Positions 26,455-35,144 of a stretch of 64,000 nt of DNA are shown here, piece by piece. The notes beneath the pieces were generated by a model. It made no database searches, was not told where the DNA came from, and saw only the letters and a list, made by a program, of their open reading frames with translations. A program made the position numbers and the translations under genes. Position 1 is the stretch's first letter, and each line of letters begins with the position of its first letter. Source of the DNA: Tistrella bauzanensis (GTDB lineage Bacteria; Pseudomonadota; Alphaproteobacteria; Tistrellales; Tistrellaceae); NCBI RefSeq assembly GCF_014636235.1, contig NZ_BMDZ01000009.1, positions 39,467 to 103,466 of the forward strand, written 5' to 3'.

Positions 26455-26477
26455 GAGCTATCCCCTGGGGATAATTC
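26455..26477. promoter_or_regulatory. Palindrome site 1 (TATCCCC-GGGGATA), upstream of topB
   Basis: GAGCTATCCCC-TGGGGATAATTC in the ssb-topB gap. It matches sites 2 and 3 but with the outer right arm changed (AATTC in place of GCTC). Confidence 0.6.
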
Positions 26478-26528
26478 GCAGCGCATGGAGGGCGGCGAAG
26501 CACTGCGGCAGCCGCCCTCCATGCCCGA

Positions 26529-26969
26529 TCACTTCCTGCGCTTGGTCTCTTTCGGCGCCGTCGATTCCTGGGTGGCCTGGGGCTTCGGCTCTGCCTCCTG
26601 TGGCTTCGGGCTGAGGGCCACAGACTCGATGCGGTACGGCAGGATGCCGACACTGCGCGCGTTGACCTGCCAAGTCTCACGCGGCTGATCTTCGTTGTCC
26701 GTCCAGGGGTCGCGCTCCATGCGGCCGACGACCAGCACCCGCATGCCCTTCTGGTAGAGCTGCTGCCAGCGGTCGGCGTCGTGGTGCCAGAGTTCCACCG
26801 GCGCCCAGAAGCCGCCGCGGTCCTCGAACTCGCCGCCCTTGGTGGGGACGGGGTTGTCGAAGTACACGTTCAGCCGGAGCAACCGGCGAGGATCGTCGTT
26901 GCCATTGGGGAATTCGCGGTACTCGGGAGGCGATCCGATGTTGCCCTCGCCGATGAATTGTGTGCTCAT
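26529..26969 (-). CDS. ssb: ICE single-stranded DNA-binding protein
   Basis: 146 residues. OB-fold strands are visible in LLRLNVYFDNPVPTKGGEF, GGFWAPVELWHHDA and MRVLVVGRMERDPW, as in the SSB family carried by ICEs. A charged tail (EPKPQATQESTAPKETKRRK) replaces the acidic tip of chromosomal SSB. It binds single-stranded DNA during ICE transfer or replication. It is downstream of the DUF3158 gene, as ssb is of inrR in ICEclc. Confidence 0.9.
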   Translation of the reverse strand: MSTQFIGEGNIGSPPEYREFPNGNDDPRRLLRLNVYFDNPVPTKGGEFEDRGGFWAPVELWHHDADRWQQLYQKGMRVLVVGRMERDPWTDNEDQPRETWQVNARSVGILPYRIESVALSPKPQEAEPKPQATQESTAPKETKRRK

Positions 26970-27042
26970 GTTGGAATCTCCGTGGTGGTTGAAATACCCG
27001 TGCCTCGTTGGGCTCGGGCGCGTGCTCGGATGGCAGGCGCAA

Positions 27043-27570
27043 TCACCGATCGCGCACTGCGGCAGGAACGGACGCGAGCCGGCGCAGGTAGGTGTTGTCC
27101 GCCTGCGCGGCCTTGCTGGCGCATTCCTGTGCTTGCCTGCCCAGGGTGTGCAGCAGGCTGATCTGCATGTTCAGCATGACGCGCTGCAGTTCGATCTCGT
27201 GCAGGTCGTGCAGCAGGTTGACCGGCGTGCTGGGGCTCGCCATCAGCTCCTGCCACAACGCCACGCCCATGGCCGATCGATCGTGCTTGCGCCAGCGAAG
27301 AAAGGTCGTGCCTGCGCCAGTGGTCTGCTGGGCCAGCTCGACGGGAAGCAGGTGGAAGGGATGCCCGCACGCCTGTGGCAGCACCTGTCGCTGCGCCAGG
27401 GCAATCAACTCGTCGCGCATGGCGAAGCACTGGCTGGCCCAGGCCTCGAAGTCCCCTTTACCTTTAAAAGGCTTTAAAAGGCCTTTTAGAGAGGCCGCGT
27501 GTTCCAGCCGCATGAAGGCTGGCTGTTCCAGACGACGGAAGTAGCGCGGTTCGCGGTTCGGGTCGCTCAT
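27043..27570 (-). CDS. DUF3158 family protein (InrR-like by position and size)
   Basis: 175 residues. The FLRWRKHDRSAMGVALWQEL and LLHDLHEIELQRVMLNMQIS segments are typical of DUF3158. Its start overlaps the stop of the TIGR03761 gene by 4 bp (ATGA). Gene order (before ssb) and a length of 175 residues match InrR of ICEclc, which raises integrase expression in transfer-competent cells; that equivalence is inference. A TTTAAAAGGC direct repeat (27460-27490) encodes the KGLLKPFKGKG stretch. Confidence 0.85.
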   Translation of the reverse strand: MSDPNREPRYFRRLEQPAFMRLEHAASLKGLLKPFKGKGDFEAWASQCFAMRDELIALAQRQVLPQACGHPFHLLPVELAQQTTGAGTTFLRWRKHDRSAMGVALWQELMASPSTPVNLLHDLHEIELQRVMLNMQISLLHTLGRQAQECASKAAQADNTYLRRLASVPAAVRDR

Positions 27571-28355
27571 GCCGGTTCGTCCTCGCCGGCGGCTGTGGAC
27601 TTGGCCTCGGCCGAATCGGCGGCAGCGCCTTCGTCGGTGGGAGATGCGGCTGCGGCAGCGCTATCACCACGCTGTTGCAGACCACGGCGCACGACGGGCG
27701 GCGCAAACTTCGAGCGGCGCATGCCTTCGAGCACGTCCTGCGGCAGTTCGCCGAACTTCTCCAATGCTGCCCGAGCTGCGGCGTTCTTGGCCGCGAAGTC
27801 GTCGCGGGTGCAGCCCGAGTAGCGGTATTGCTGGGCCAGGCTGAACAGGCTGCGCAGCGCGTGGGCACCTTCGTTGAGCCAGCGCTCCAACGTCGAGCGA
27901 TCGATCAGCGCGGTGTGGTGGGCGAGGATCAGCTTGCGGGCGATGTCGTCGTAGTCGGCCAGCAGATAGACGGCGGCAAAGCCGAGCTGCGCGTTCACGA
28001 ACAAGGGGAGCTTCACCGGCTGCACGTTGAGGTTCTCACCCAGGCTCAACGCCGCAGGCACGCCGGCCAGTGCCTGGTCAACCTGCTCGCGCAGCGATTG
28101 CAACGTGGTCCTGGTCTGGTCGAGCTTTTCCTCGATGCGCAACATCCACCAGTCGCTGTACGGGTCGTCCTGCTCCGAGCCGCGCTTCATCTTGTTCATC
28201 ACGGCGATGTAGCCGTTCAGGCCGACGATGCCGGGTCGCCCCTCGGCGGCGGCGCGGCCATGCCAGATGCGCGAGGCGTGGTGGGTGTGAAGCGTCAGCG
28301 ACATCGCGCTGCGCAAAGAGCCGAGATTGAGTTGCAGAGGTTCGTTGGTTGCCAT
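27567..28355 (-). CDS. TIGR03761 family ICE protein (PFL_4669 type)
   Basis: 262 residues from ATG 28355 (MATNEPLQLNLGSLRSAMSL); an upstream GTG-like extension is rejected. The LTLHTHHASRIWHGR and GLNGYIAVMNKMKRGSEQDD segments identify the family, which is confined to ICEs. Low-complexity Ala/Glu tail. Likely first gene of the operon TIGR03761-DUF3158-ssb-topB. Function unknown. Confidence 0.88.
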   Translation of the reverse strand: MATNEPLQLNLGSLRSAMSLTLHTHHASRIWHGRAAAEGRPGIVGLNGYIAVMNKMKRGSEQDDPYSDWWMLRIEEKLDQTRTTLQSLREQVDQALAGVPAALSLGENLNVQPVKLPLFVNAQLGFAAVYLLADYDDIARKLILAHHTALIDRSTLERWLNEGAHALRSLFSLAQQYRYSGCTRDDFAAKNAAARAALEKFGELPQDVLEGMRRSKFAPPVVRRGLQQRGDSAAAAASPTDEGAAADSAEAKSTAAGEDEPA

Positions 28356-28472
28356 GGCGTCCGCTCGCTTGGGAAAAGGAGCGGTCAGGATCGGCACGCA
28401 ACGGAAGGCAGTCAGTCAACAAACCGAAATGAACCGGGACCCGGTTGTCGTGGCAGCGGTGGCCTGTGACAC

Positions 28473-28495
28473 GAGCTATCCCCAGGGGATAGCTC
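28473..28495. promoter_or_regulatory. Palindrome site 2 upstream of TIGR03761 operon
   Basis: A perfect 23-bp palindrome: arm GAGCTATCCCC, central A, complementary arm. It lies about 120 bp upstream of the TIGR03761 start. Confidence 0.7.
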
Positions 28496-28618
28496 CATCG
28501 AAAGCCATGGAGCGCTGCTCGCGCAAATGGTGCGTGCGCTCATGCAACCGACGCCATTACGGCCCCCCTGGACCGAAGTGCCATGCCGTGCCTGTCGGCG
28601 TTACAGCTTGTAGTACAT

Positions 28619-28638
28619 CTATCCCCTGGGGATAGCTC
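28619..28638. promoter_or_regulatory. Palindrome site 3 upstream of TIGR03761 operon
   Basis: CTATCCCCTGGGGATAGCTC, 124 bp from site 2 in the same intergenic gap (28356-28686). The gap holds no gene; the two sites frame the probable promoter region. Confidence 0.65.
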
Positions 28639-28686
28639 TACTGACGGCCATCGACGTCTGCTTCACGCCCTTGTCGCTCGTCGCGC

Positions 28687-29937
28687 TCAGCTACTGCGCA
28701 GAAGGTCGCGCAGCCGGTCAATGTGCTGCCGGGCCACCTCGGGTGGAACCACATTGCGCGGTGGTTCAGGCGGTGCATCTCGTGCAGGGGCAGGTGGCGG
28801 TGCTGACCCGGCTTGCTTGGCCCAGGCGTTGAACTCGCCACGGATGGCGCGCTGGATGATGCCGAACAGGTAGCCTGCCGGGTTGCGGATGGTGCTGCCG
28901 CGACAGCGATCCGCCCATTCGTCCAGCACGGCCTGGCGTAGCGGAGCATCGACCTGCTGCAATGCCACGATGGCGGCGGCCTGCTGCTCTTCCTTCAAGC
29001 CGAGAAAGCGATCAGGCAGGCGAACTCCTGGCATCGCACGCGCCTGCCCACGCTCACGCGCGGTAGTACGTACTTCATTCATACGACTACTACGTACAGT
29101 ACGGTCCTGCTTCGGATTCCGAAGAGCGCCGTCTGACGCGGGTTTCGGCCCTGCTTCGGAATCCGAAGAGGGGTCATCAGAATTCCGAAGAAGGCTCGGC
29201 GCCCCTTCTTCGGAATCGTGAACCCTATCCTTCTGTGGATAACTCTCCTGCGACCCAATGCCCTGGCTCGCGAGGCGTTCGGCAAGGACCTGCAGCCGCG
29301 AGGGCAACGTGCGGCCAGACAACAACGGGTCTTCGGCGATTTCCTTGAGGGTGTGCAAGCCCACGACCTGGACGGCCTTGGCCGAATGGCCCAGGGCTTG
29401 GCTGACGAGCTCCAAGTAGTCCGGGTCGAGCTGCATCGCCTCGAAAGGCGTCAGGGGCTCATCGTGCAGGACGTAGAGGTTGCCGAGGATGCGCCCGGTC
29501 TTGGGGTCACGCCTGCGGCGCACGAGACTCAACCAGCGAGTCAGGCGCAACAGCGTCAGCGCCCGTGCCACGGTCTCGTGAGAGGCCTGTCCGGCGCAGG
29601 GCATTGACGCGAGCCACGGGCGAAGTTGCTCATACGTCGGAAACGCCGTGACCCCATCCTCGTTGAGCATCATCCGAAAGACTTGCCAGGCATTGCGTTC
29701 CAGCGGCGTCAGGCGTCGGTCCAGGAACAGCCGTCGCGGCACGCTCTCGTGCCGATTGCCGCTGAACAGAAAACCGTCGCCGGTTGCGGAGACAGGAGAT
29801 GTTGCGGATGCGGGAGCTGGCGCGGACGCGGGCGGGCGAGGTTTCGGTGCAAGGTCTTTCAGCGCGCTGTCGAACAGATCAGCGAGGGCGACCGGGCCTT
29901 GGCGTGGTGCTCGTGGTGCAGCGTCGTCCACGGCCAT
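28687..29937 (-). CDS. STY4528-family ICE replication protein
   Basis: 416 residues. The N-terminal linker is Ala/Pro rich. The region with RRLFLDRRLTPLERNAWQVF and ASHETVARALTLLRLTRWLS is a winged-helix replication-initiator-like domain typical of the STY4528 family. The central part is Ser/Asp rich. The C-terminus has another helical unit (AVLDEWADRCRGSTIRNPAG). The family is annotated as pathogenicity-island replication protein. It begins 3 bp after the DUF2857 stop. Confidence 0.88.
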   Translation of the reverse strand: MAVDDAAPRAPRQGPVALADLFDSALKDLAPKPRPPASAPAPASATSPVSATGDGFLFSGNRHESVPRRLFLDRRLTPLERNAWQVFRMMLNEDGVTAFPTYEQLRPWLASMPCAGQASHETVARALTLLRLTRWLSLVRRRRDPKTGRILGNLYVLHDEPLTPFEAMQLDPDYLELVSQALGHSAKAVQVVGLHTLKEIAEDPLLSGRTLPSRLQVLAERLASQGIGSQESYPQKDRVHDSEEGAPSLLRNSDDPSSDSEAGPKPASDGALRNPKQDRTVRSSRMNEVRTTARERGQARAMPGVRLPDRFLGLKEEQQAAAIVALQQVDAPLRQAVLDEWADRCRGSTIRNPAGYLFGIIQRAIRGEFNAWAKQAGSAPPPAPARDAPPEPPRNVVPPEVARQHIDRLRDLLRSS

Positions 29938-29940
29938 GAC

Positions 29941-30501
29941 TCAACCCAATCCCTGATCGATCCAGTTCTTGATCGCAGCCCAGACCACCGACAGCGGCAG
30001 TTCCATGCCTTCGGCGAGGTCCATTGCCGCATCAAGAACCGAGGTCTCATCCTCCAGCTCGACATTCCTGCTGCTGGTCACGGCCTTCCAGCGTCGCCAC
30101 AGCTCGGTGTCCTGCTCCTCGTCCAGAACCGGATGGCGCCCCTTGCGTTTGGGCAGGCCGAGAACTTCACGCCGTAGCGCGACTTCCTGGTGCGTCAGCC
30201 CATAAAAACGGCTCGCCATTTCCGTACTGGCCCCCAGGCGCAACATGCGATCGACGGTGGCGATCTCCTTCTCCACGTCCTGCGCCTGTTTGAGCAATCG
30301 CCGGAGCACTTCCCGGTTCACCGAGACAGAGCACCACGAGACGCTGGCATTGGCCAGTACGCTGATCAGCGCCGGATGCTTGAGCGCATCCAATTCTTCC
30401 TCACCGAATCCCATCGCCTTGCAGCGGCGCAGTTGCCCGTTGCGCAGATCGTAGAGCGCCTGCGCGATGACGGCCTGGTTGAGTGGGTTAGGTGCGGACA
30501 T
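29941..30501 (-). CDS. DUF2857 family protein
   Basis: 186 residues. The N-terminal helices (NQAVIAQALYDLRNGQLRRC) and the mid-region (GASTEMASRFYGLTHQEVAL) match DUF2857, a conserved ICE protein that looks like a helix-turn-helix DNA-binding factor; in ICEclc-type nomenclature such small proteins can be FlhC-like regulators, but I see no zinc-binding cysteines here. GGAGG precedes the ATG. Lies between parB and STY4528. Confidence 0.85.
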   Translation of the reverse strand: MSAPNPLNQAVIAQALYDLRNGQLRRCKAMGFGEEELDALKHPALISVLANASVSWCSVSVNREVLRRLLKQAQDVEKEIATVDRMLRLGASTEMASRFYGLTHQEVALRREVLGLPKRKGRHPVLDEEQDTELWRRWKAVTSSRNVELEDETSVLDAAMDLAEGMELPLSVVWAAIKNWIDQGLG

Positions 30502-30516
30502 GCGGGCCTCCCTCGC

Positions 30517-32181
30517 TCAGGTCCCAGGACCGAGAGCGCCGGCTTCCAGATCCAGCAGGCGCCGGGCCAGCCGCAGCAGACGAAACAGCTTGACCAGCGC
30601 GGTGTCGCTCAATCGCCGGGCCCCGTCGGCATGACGTTGGCCTTGGCCGTGCAACAGCGCTGGCAGGTCGGTGACGAAGTGCCCGCCGTCCAAGCCCACG
30701 TCGGCCGACTGCTGACCGGCCAGGGAAACCAGCAGCGCGAGCACGGCACGTGCGAGCGGCGACGAAACCTGGGTCGGGGCACGACACGCGAACCCGATGC
30801 CATCTGAACGATCCTCGACACACGCGTCCAGGTCGACCTCGCCCGCGATCTCGCGCGCGAACTGCGCGATGTGGACGCGCAGGCGGCCGGGTGCGTCGAG
30901 ACCTGGGTCGATATGCCAGATGTCCGAGATGGGATAGAGGCCACCGGCCTGCACGGGAATCGACTGCAGCACGTTGGCCGAGAAGTCGGGCGGAAGCGCA
31001 TCGCCCAACTGGTCGGCGACCATGCGCTGGATGGACTGGAGCCGCTGCGTCGTGGGTGCCGGAGAGACGATGTGCTCGTCAAGTAGATCGCCAGCCGCTG
31101 CCGCAGGGGTGGCTGCGGATGCCTCACGCGGGGCCGCATCGTCCTGGGGCCTTGTCGGCGCGGCGGCAGAGTGGCCTGCAGAATGTGCTGCTGTGGCGGG
31201 GGACGGTGCCGGTTCAATCGGCGGCCGTGCGATGGCCCCAGGCTCAGGCAATGCCGGCGGCGCCGATGGCGGGGTTGGGTCGCTGACCAGGGCGCGGTGG
31301 CGGCTCTCGGATTCGGTCAGGTCCAGGGCAAGCACGTCGTAGTCGATGCCCAGCAGCTCGGACATCTGACCGATCAACTCGTCCTGCACACGCTGCGGCG
31401 AGAACTCGTCGGCCTGGGTATCGAACTGCGACAGCACTTCTTGGAAGAAACTGTCGAAGTCGAGCGGCAGGGAGCGGCCCTTGGCATAGTGCTCCCACGT
31501 GCGCTCACTGGCCTTGCGCATGACCGACAGCCGCTCGACCTGGTGGCGACCGAGGCCACCATACAGCACGGTCGGGATCGCAGGCAGCAGGTAGCGCACC
31601 GCATCGGCCATGCGGCTGATGTGTGACTGCTGCACGGGGAAGCCGTCGGCGCCCAAGCGACGGGCCAGCTCGGACTGGCTCAAGGTCGTGCTGCTTTCCG
31701 CTTCATAGAACTCGCGCGCCTTCTCGACGCCGAGGGCGCGCTCGATGAACGTCAAGCCGCCACGCAGTTCGTTCTCGGCGAGGTGCCCGGTCAGCGCGAC
31801 GATCTCCCCGCGCGCAGGCCACGGCCGGAACAGGCACGATATGCGGAAGAAGCGCTCGTCCTTCGTTTCTGTCCAGAGTTCGCGCAGGATCGCCAGCCTG
31901 GTGTTGCCGCCGTTGCGGATGATGTAGTGCGCCTCGCCAGGACGGCGTGTGATGGCTGGCGCCGCATCCAGGCCGCGCTCGCGGATGGAGGCCTTGATTT
32001 CATCGTAGGCCGAGTTGCGCTTTTTGCGGGGATCGTGGTCGTAGGGCCGCAACTGGTCCAGCGTCACGACCATCGGCGTGTCGGCGATGGGGTCACTCAA
32101 AGCCGTGGCCGATGGCCCACTGCGCTCGAACCCGGCGGCAAGCAGCTTGCCGGCCATGTCCTGGGAGGTCATCTCAGCCAT
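30517..32181 (-). CDS. parB: ParB family protein of ICE
   Basis: 554 residues from ATG 32181 (MAEMTSQDMAGKLLAAGFER), which overlaps the preceding HicA-like gene by 8 bp. The ParB nuclease-like domain shows VTLDQLRPYDHDPRKKRNSA and HYIIRNGGNTRLAILRELW, followed by a helix-turn-helix region (LSQSELARRLGADGFPVQQS). Far longer than chromosomal ParB; the C-terminal 250 residues are unique to the ICE type. Partners with ParA in maintaining the excised element, by analogy. Confidence 0.9.
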   Translation of the reverse strand: MAEMTSQDMAGKLLAAGFERSGPSATALSDPIADTPMVVTLDQLRPYDHDPRKKRNSAYDEIKASIRERGLDAAPAITRRPGEAHYIIRNGGNTRLAILRELWTETKDERFFRISCLFRPWPARGEIVALTGHLAENELRGGLTFIERALGVEKAREFYEAESSTTLSQSELARRLGADGFPVQQSHISRMADAVRYLLPAIPTVLYGGLGRHQVERLSVMRKASERTWEHYAKGRSLPLDFDSFFQEVLSQFDTQADEFSPQRVQDELIGQMSELLGIDYDVLALDLTESESRHRALVSDPTPPSAPPALPEPGAIARPPIEPAPSPATAAHSAGHSAAAPTRPQDDAAPREASAATPAAAAGDLLDEHIVSPAPTTQRLQSIQRMVADQLGDALPPDFSANVLQSIPVQAGGLYPISDIWHIDPGLDAPGRLRVHIAQFAREIAGEVDLDACVEDRSDGIGFACRAPTQVSSPLARAVLALLVSLAGQQSADVGLDGGHFVTDLPALLHGQGQRHADGARRLSDTALVKLFRLLRLARRLLDLEAGALGPGT

Positions 32182-32434
32182 GGCCGCATCCCTCGGCGTT
32201 GGCGGGCCGGGCCATGCGGGCCTCGCGCTCGGCTCGGCGGATCTGCGCACGGGCATTGAGGTCTGCCCGGTAATCGCTCGCTGTCGAGCTGGTGTAGATG
32301 GCGGCGCAGCCGGTCTTGGTGAATTTGAGGTGTCCACCCCGAGTACGTTTGACGTGCCAGCCTTCGCTCACCGCAAACTCGATCAGGGCGCGCAGTCGCT
32401 TGTGGCCACGGGACAGTTCATGTGCGCTCGCCAC
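32174..32434 (-). CDS. HicA-like small protein between parA and parB (shi position)
   Basis: 86 residues from GTG 32434, with GGGAGG just upstream. The start lies inside the 3' end of parA and the stop inside parB, so translation is coupled. The core LRALIEFAVSEGWHVKRTRG-GHLKFTKTGC resembles the HicA/YcfA double-stranded RNA-binding fold (dsRBD-like, catalytic His in the GH motif). No HicB partner is present. ICEclc has shi between parA and parB, implicated in growth arrest of transfer-competent cells. Assignment to shi rests on position. Confidence 0.75.
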   Translation of the reverse strand: MASAHELSRGHKRLRALIEFAVSEGWHVKRTRGGHLKFTKTGCAAIYTSSTASDYRADLNARAQIRRAEREARMARPANAEGCGHG

Positions 32435-33293
32435 GGGACCTCCCGGTTTCAATAGAACGTGGAGGACGGCCGGACACGCGGGCGAATCTGTCTTGCCACT
32501 GCGGGAACAGTTCGCCGGCGAGCGTGCGCATGGTGTCGAGCGCAGCGGGCGCAACTCTGCCTGGTGGCTGTCGATACTCGACGCGATGCACCGGCATGCC
32601 GCGGGTTGCAGCGCGCGGATAGGCTTCGATGGCCGGCACGTCGGTGCCCAGCACGCGGATGCCCGTGTGATCCTGAAATAGGTCGTGCAGCGCCTGCTGG
32701 ATCATGCGTGCGTTGGCGGACACGGGGTGGACACGATTGATGAGTAGGTGCAGCGGTGGCGGTTCGATGCCAAGGTGCCGATACGGCGCGATGTCCTCCA
32801 GCAACTGCATGGTGCCGCGCCGCAGTTCGCGGGCCGCAAGGATTTCCGGGGTCACGGGTGACAGCGCCAGGCCGGAGGCGAGCACCGCCATCTCCAACAG
32901 CACCGAGCGCGCGCCTTGGGTGTCGATTAGCACCAGGTCATAGAGCGGCGCCAGCGCCGGCAGCAGGTGGCGCAACCGCAGGCGCCCGTCTGGCGCGTGC
33001 AGCAGCAAGGTGTTCAGTTCACCCCGGTGGTCGTTCGAGAGCACCAGGTCCAGGCCCGCGATGATGGTGCGGGACACGAGCTGGTCGAGACCGCGCTCGT
33101 TGAACGCCAGCAGCTCATAGATGCCGCCGGGCGCGCGGTGAGCCAGATCGTAGTAGGAGGACAAGGTGGGCTGCACGTCGAGATCGAGCAGCAGCACGCG
33201 CAGCCCCGCGTCCGCGGCGAGCCCGCCGAGGTTGGCGGCCGTGGTCGTCTTGCCGACGCCACCTTTCGTTGAAATGATGGATACGACCTGCAT
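32418..33293 (-). CDS. parA: ParA family ATPase of ICE
   Basis: 291 residues. The deviant Walker A motif KGGVGKTTTAANLGG (10-24) and Walker B region (YDLVLIDTQGARS) place it in the ParA/MinD family. A C-terminal basic tail (RPPRSIETGRSRGERT) may bind DNA. In ICEclc the alpA-parA-shi-parB operon is linked to partition of the excised element and to host growth control. The start follows GGAGAGCGCC. Confidence 0.94.
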   Translation of the reverse strand: MQVVSIISTKGGVGKTTTAANLGGLAADAGLRVLLLDLDVQPTLSSYYDLAHRAPGGIYELLAFNERGLDQLVSRTIIAGLDLVLSNDHRGELNTLLLHAPDGRLRLRHLLPALAPLYDLVLIDTQGARSVLLEMAVLASGLALSPVTPEILAARELRRGTMQLLEDIAPYRHLGIEPPPLHLLINRVHPVSANARMIQQALHDLFQDHTGIRVLGTDVPAIEAYPRAATRGMPVHRVEYRQPPGRVAPAALDTMRTLAGELFPQWQDRFARVSGRPPRSIETGRSRGERT

Positions 33294-33335
33294 GGCGCTC
33301 TCCGTTTGGCGATGGGAAGTCCGAGGGGGAGCGAG

Positions 33336-33548
33336 TCAGGTGCGGTTGTTAAGGCGTTCGGCGATCCACTGATCGATCTCGACCGAATCCCAGCCCACCG
33401 CGCGCACGCCAAGGCGCAACGCCTGTGGAAACTGGCGCTTCTTCATCAGGTTGTAGATGTGGGCGCGTTTGAAGCCGGACTTCGCTTCAACTTCATCGAG
33501 CCGCAGGATGCGGCGCTCGTGCGGTGGCAGTACAGGTACTTGCGACAT
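33336..33548 (-). CDS. alpA: AlpA-family regulator
   Basis: 70 residues from ATG 33548 (MSQVPVLPPHERRILRLDEV). AGGAG lies 8 nt upstream of this ATG, so the GTG three codons earlier is not used. A helix-turn-helix (VEAKSGFKRAHIYNLMKKRQ) and the RLGVRAVGWDSVEIDQWI end are typical of the AlpA/phage excisionase-like family. First gene of the alpA-parA-shi-parB operon near attR. Confidence 0.9.
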   Translation of the reverse strand: MSQVPVLPPHERRILRLDEVEAKSGFKRAHIYNLMKKRQFPQALRLGVRAVGWDSVEIDQWIAERLNNRT

Positions 33549-33666
33549 GGCGGTCACTCCTGAACGCTCAGTGGCGTTTGTTGGCGTGACCTCTATTCAA
33601 TAGACATGGCTGCAAAAAGACATTGCAAATGCAATCTCCGAGACTGCACATACAAGATGGAAGAAT

Positions 33667-34413
33667 TCACGCGGCTGCGCTACGCACATTCTTCCTGGCG
33701 TTGGCGAACTTGCCGTTCAAGGTTCGCTCCGTGATGCCCATGGTGCCGCCATAGTGGGCGAGCAATGCGGTGACGATTGCCTCCTGCGTCTTGAAGCTGG
33801 AGTACGGCACACCCGATGGGGATTGACCCAGCATCAGCGTCAGCATGCCACCGATGATGTTCAGGTACGTGGTCTCCGCTCGATCACTGATCGCGCACTG
33901 CTTGGATGCCAACAGCACCGCGGACTGCTTGAGCAAGGCTTCGTGTTGCGCTTGAAGTTTGCGCATCTCACGCCGGCTATGGTCCAGCGCGGCCTGCAGA
34001 GCCTGCCGTTCCAGCAGGATTGCCTGTCCTGTTTCCAGGGTGATGGAGGGATGCGCCATGCGCTCGCTGCGGCTGAACAGGAATCCGGGTCGATGCTCAG
34101 GATAGTGAGTGCGCATCCAGCGTTTCAGATCGACGTGGCGGATGGTCAGATCGGGTGAACTCACCAACTCTGGGTCATTGAGCGTGATCCCGTTCTTGCC
34201 AAAGGGCAGTTCCGAGTTGAGGATGCCGTCGTAGATGCGTTCCGAGTACAGCCGACACTCGTTCCATCGCGGGCAGTCCAATGTCTGCGGCAGGCACCGC
34301 GGTGATGCGATCGAGGCGAGGATCGACGCCTTGTACCGCAACAACCCAGCCCACCGTATGGCAGCTTCGATGGGACGATAGAACACCTTTGATAATGGTG
34401 GCTCCTTGTGCAT
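33667..34413 (-). CDS. ICE right-end hypothetical protein, 248 aa
   Basis: 248 residues from ATG 34413, with AGGAGACGAAA upstream. A C-terminal part contains a coiled-coil helix (SRREMRKLQAQHEALLKQSA) followed by TYLNIIGGMLTLMLGQ and a TERTLNGKFANARKNV segment suggestive of DNA binding. Similar proteins occupy this position in related ICEs. Unknown role, possibly regulatory. Confidence 0.7.
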   Translation of the reverse strand: MHKEPPLSKVFYRPIEAAIRWAGLLRYKASILASIASPRCLPQTLDCPRWNECRLYSERIYDGILNSELPFGKNGITLNDPELVSSPDLTIRHVDLKRWMRTHYPEHRPGFLFSRSERMAHPSITLETGQAILLERQALQAALDHSRREMRKLQAQHEALLKQSAVLLASKQCAISDRAETTYLNIIGGMLTLMLGQSPSGVPYSSFKTQEAIVTALLAHYGGTMGITERTLNGKFANARKNVRSAAA

Positions 34414-34487
34414 GTTTTCGTCTCCTTTCGGAAGCGCTACATCACCGGCTCCTTTCTCGCCCTGCCAAGGGCTGTTGTGTCGTTATG

Positions 34488-34555
34488 CCTGTGGCGGATG
34501 CCAGGGACGAATGCCCCGGAACGTGGGCGGACGAGATCATGGCATCCGCCACAGG
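34488..34555. repeat. 16-bp inverted repeat in right-end region
   Basis: CCTGTGGCGGATGCCA (34488-34503) and its exact complement (34540-34555), 36 bp apart. No U tract follows. It may be a protein-binding or structural site; 75 bp upstream of the last ICE gene's start. Confidence 0.8.
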
Positions 34556-35144
34556 TGGCCCTCTCTTGCTCAATGTGCAAGAATCGACCAGTTGCCGGCC
34601 CGTCGAGTAACAAGGAAGAAGCACGCTCGACAATGGCGCTCACGGTGCCAGCGTCATGGGGTGCGTCAGGCGTATCAAGACCGATTCGCTATGGTCTGAT
34701 ATCCCTACGGTTTCACAAGTCGCGCTGGGGCGCAGTCGTTGCTCAACGTCCAGAGGGACGCAGAGAAAACCGCGCGTGTGATGCTTGTTCTGGCATCCTG
34801 ATATATCGACATAGCATCCAGCGATCCTGGGCTGTGGCCAGTTTGAGGCTGTTGCGCGCCGCTCCCACACGGTCGCCAGCTGACCAGGTGATGTGAACAT
34901 GCGCCCCATCTTTCCTTGCTCGCCGCTTGGCCTTCATCACGAACAGCCTTGGGCTGTGGTGCGCACGGCATCAAACCAAGCGCGGTCTCAACGTTCGATG
35001 CTGATGCCATTCCTGACGCAAGGAGACCTGAGTGTCGAGCGGCGTTGCAGGGGCGGGCCTCTGGTAGCCGTGTATTCTGCGTCGGTTGTCAGGGGATGAA
35101 ATGGCAGTCCTTGGACGCTGATGGAAGTTGTTGGATGAGTTTTG

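Noticed and set aside
23795-26614. A 939-codon plus-strand frame
   Set aside because: Exactly opposite topB, low complexity, no ribosome site; topB on the minus strand has all its motifs.
27455-27495. TTTAAAAGGC repeats as a possible regulatory site
   Set aside because: They lie inside the DUF3158 reading frame and encode a Lys/Phe-rich stretch; no independent evidence of a site.
34408-34896. Open frames in the ICE right-end region
   Set aside because: No ribosome site, no domain, and they cross the inverted repeat; treated as non-coding.
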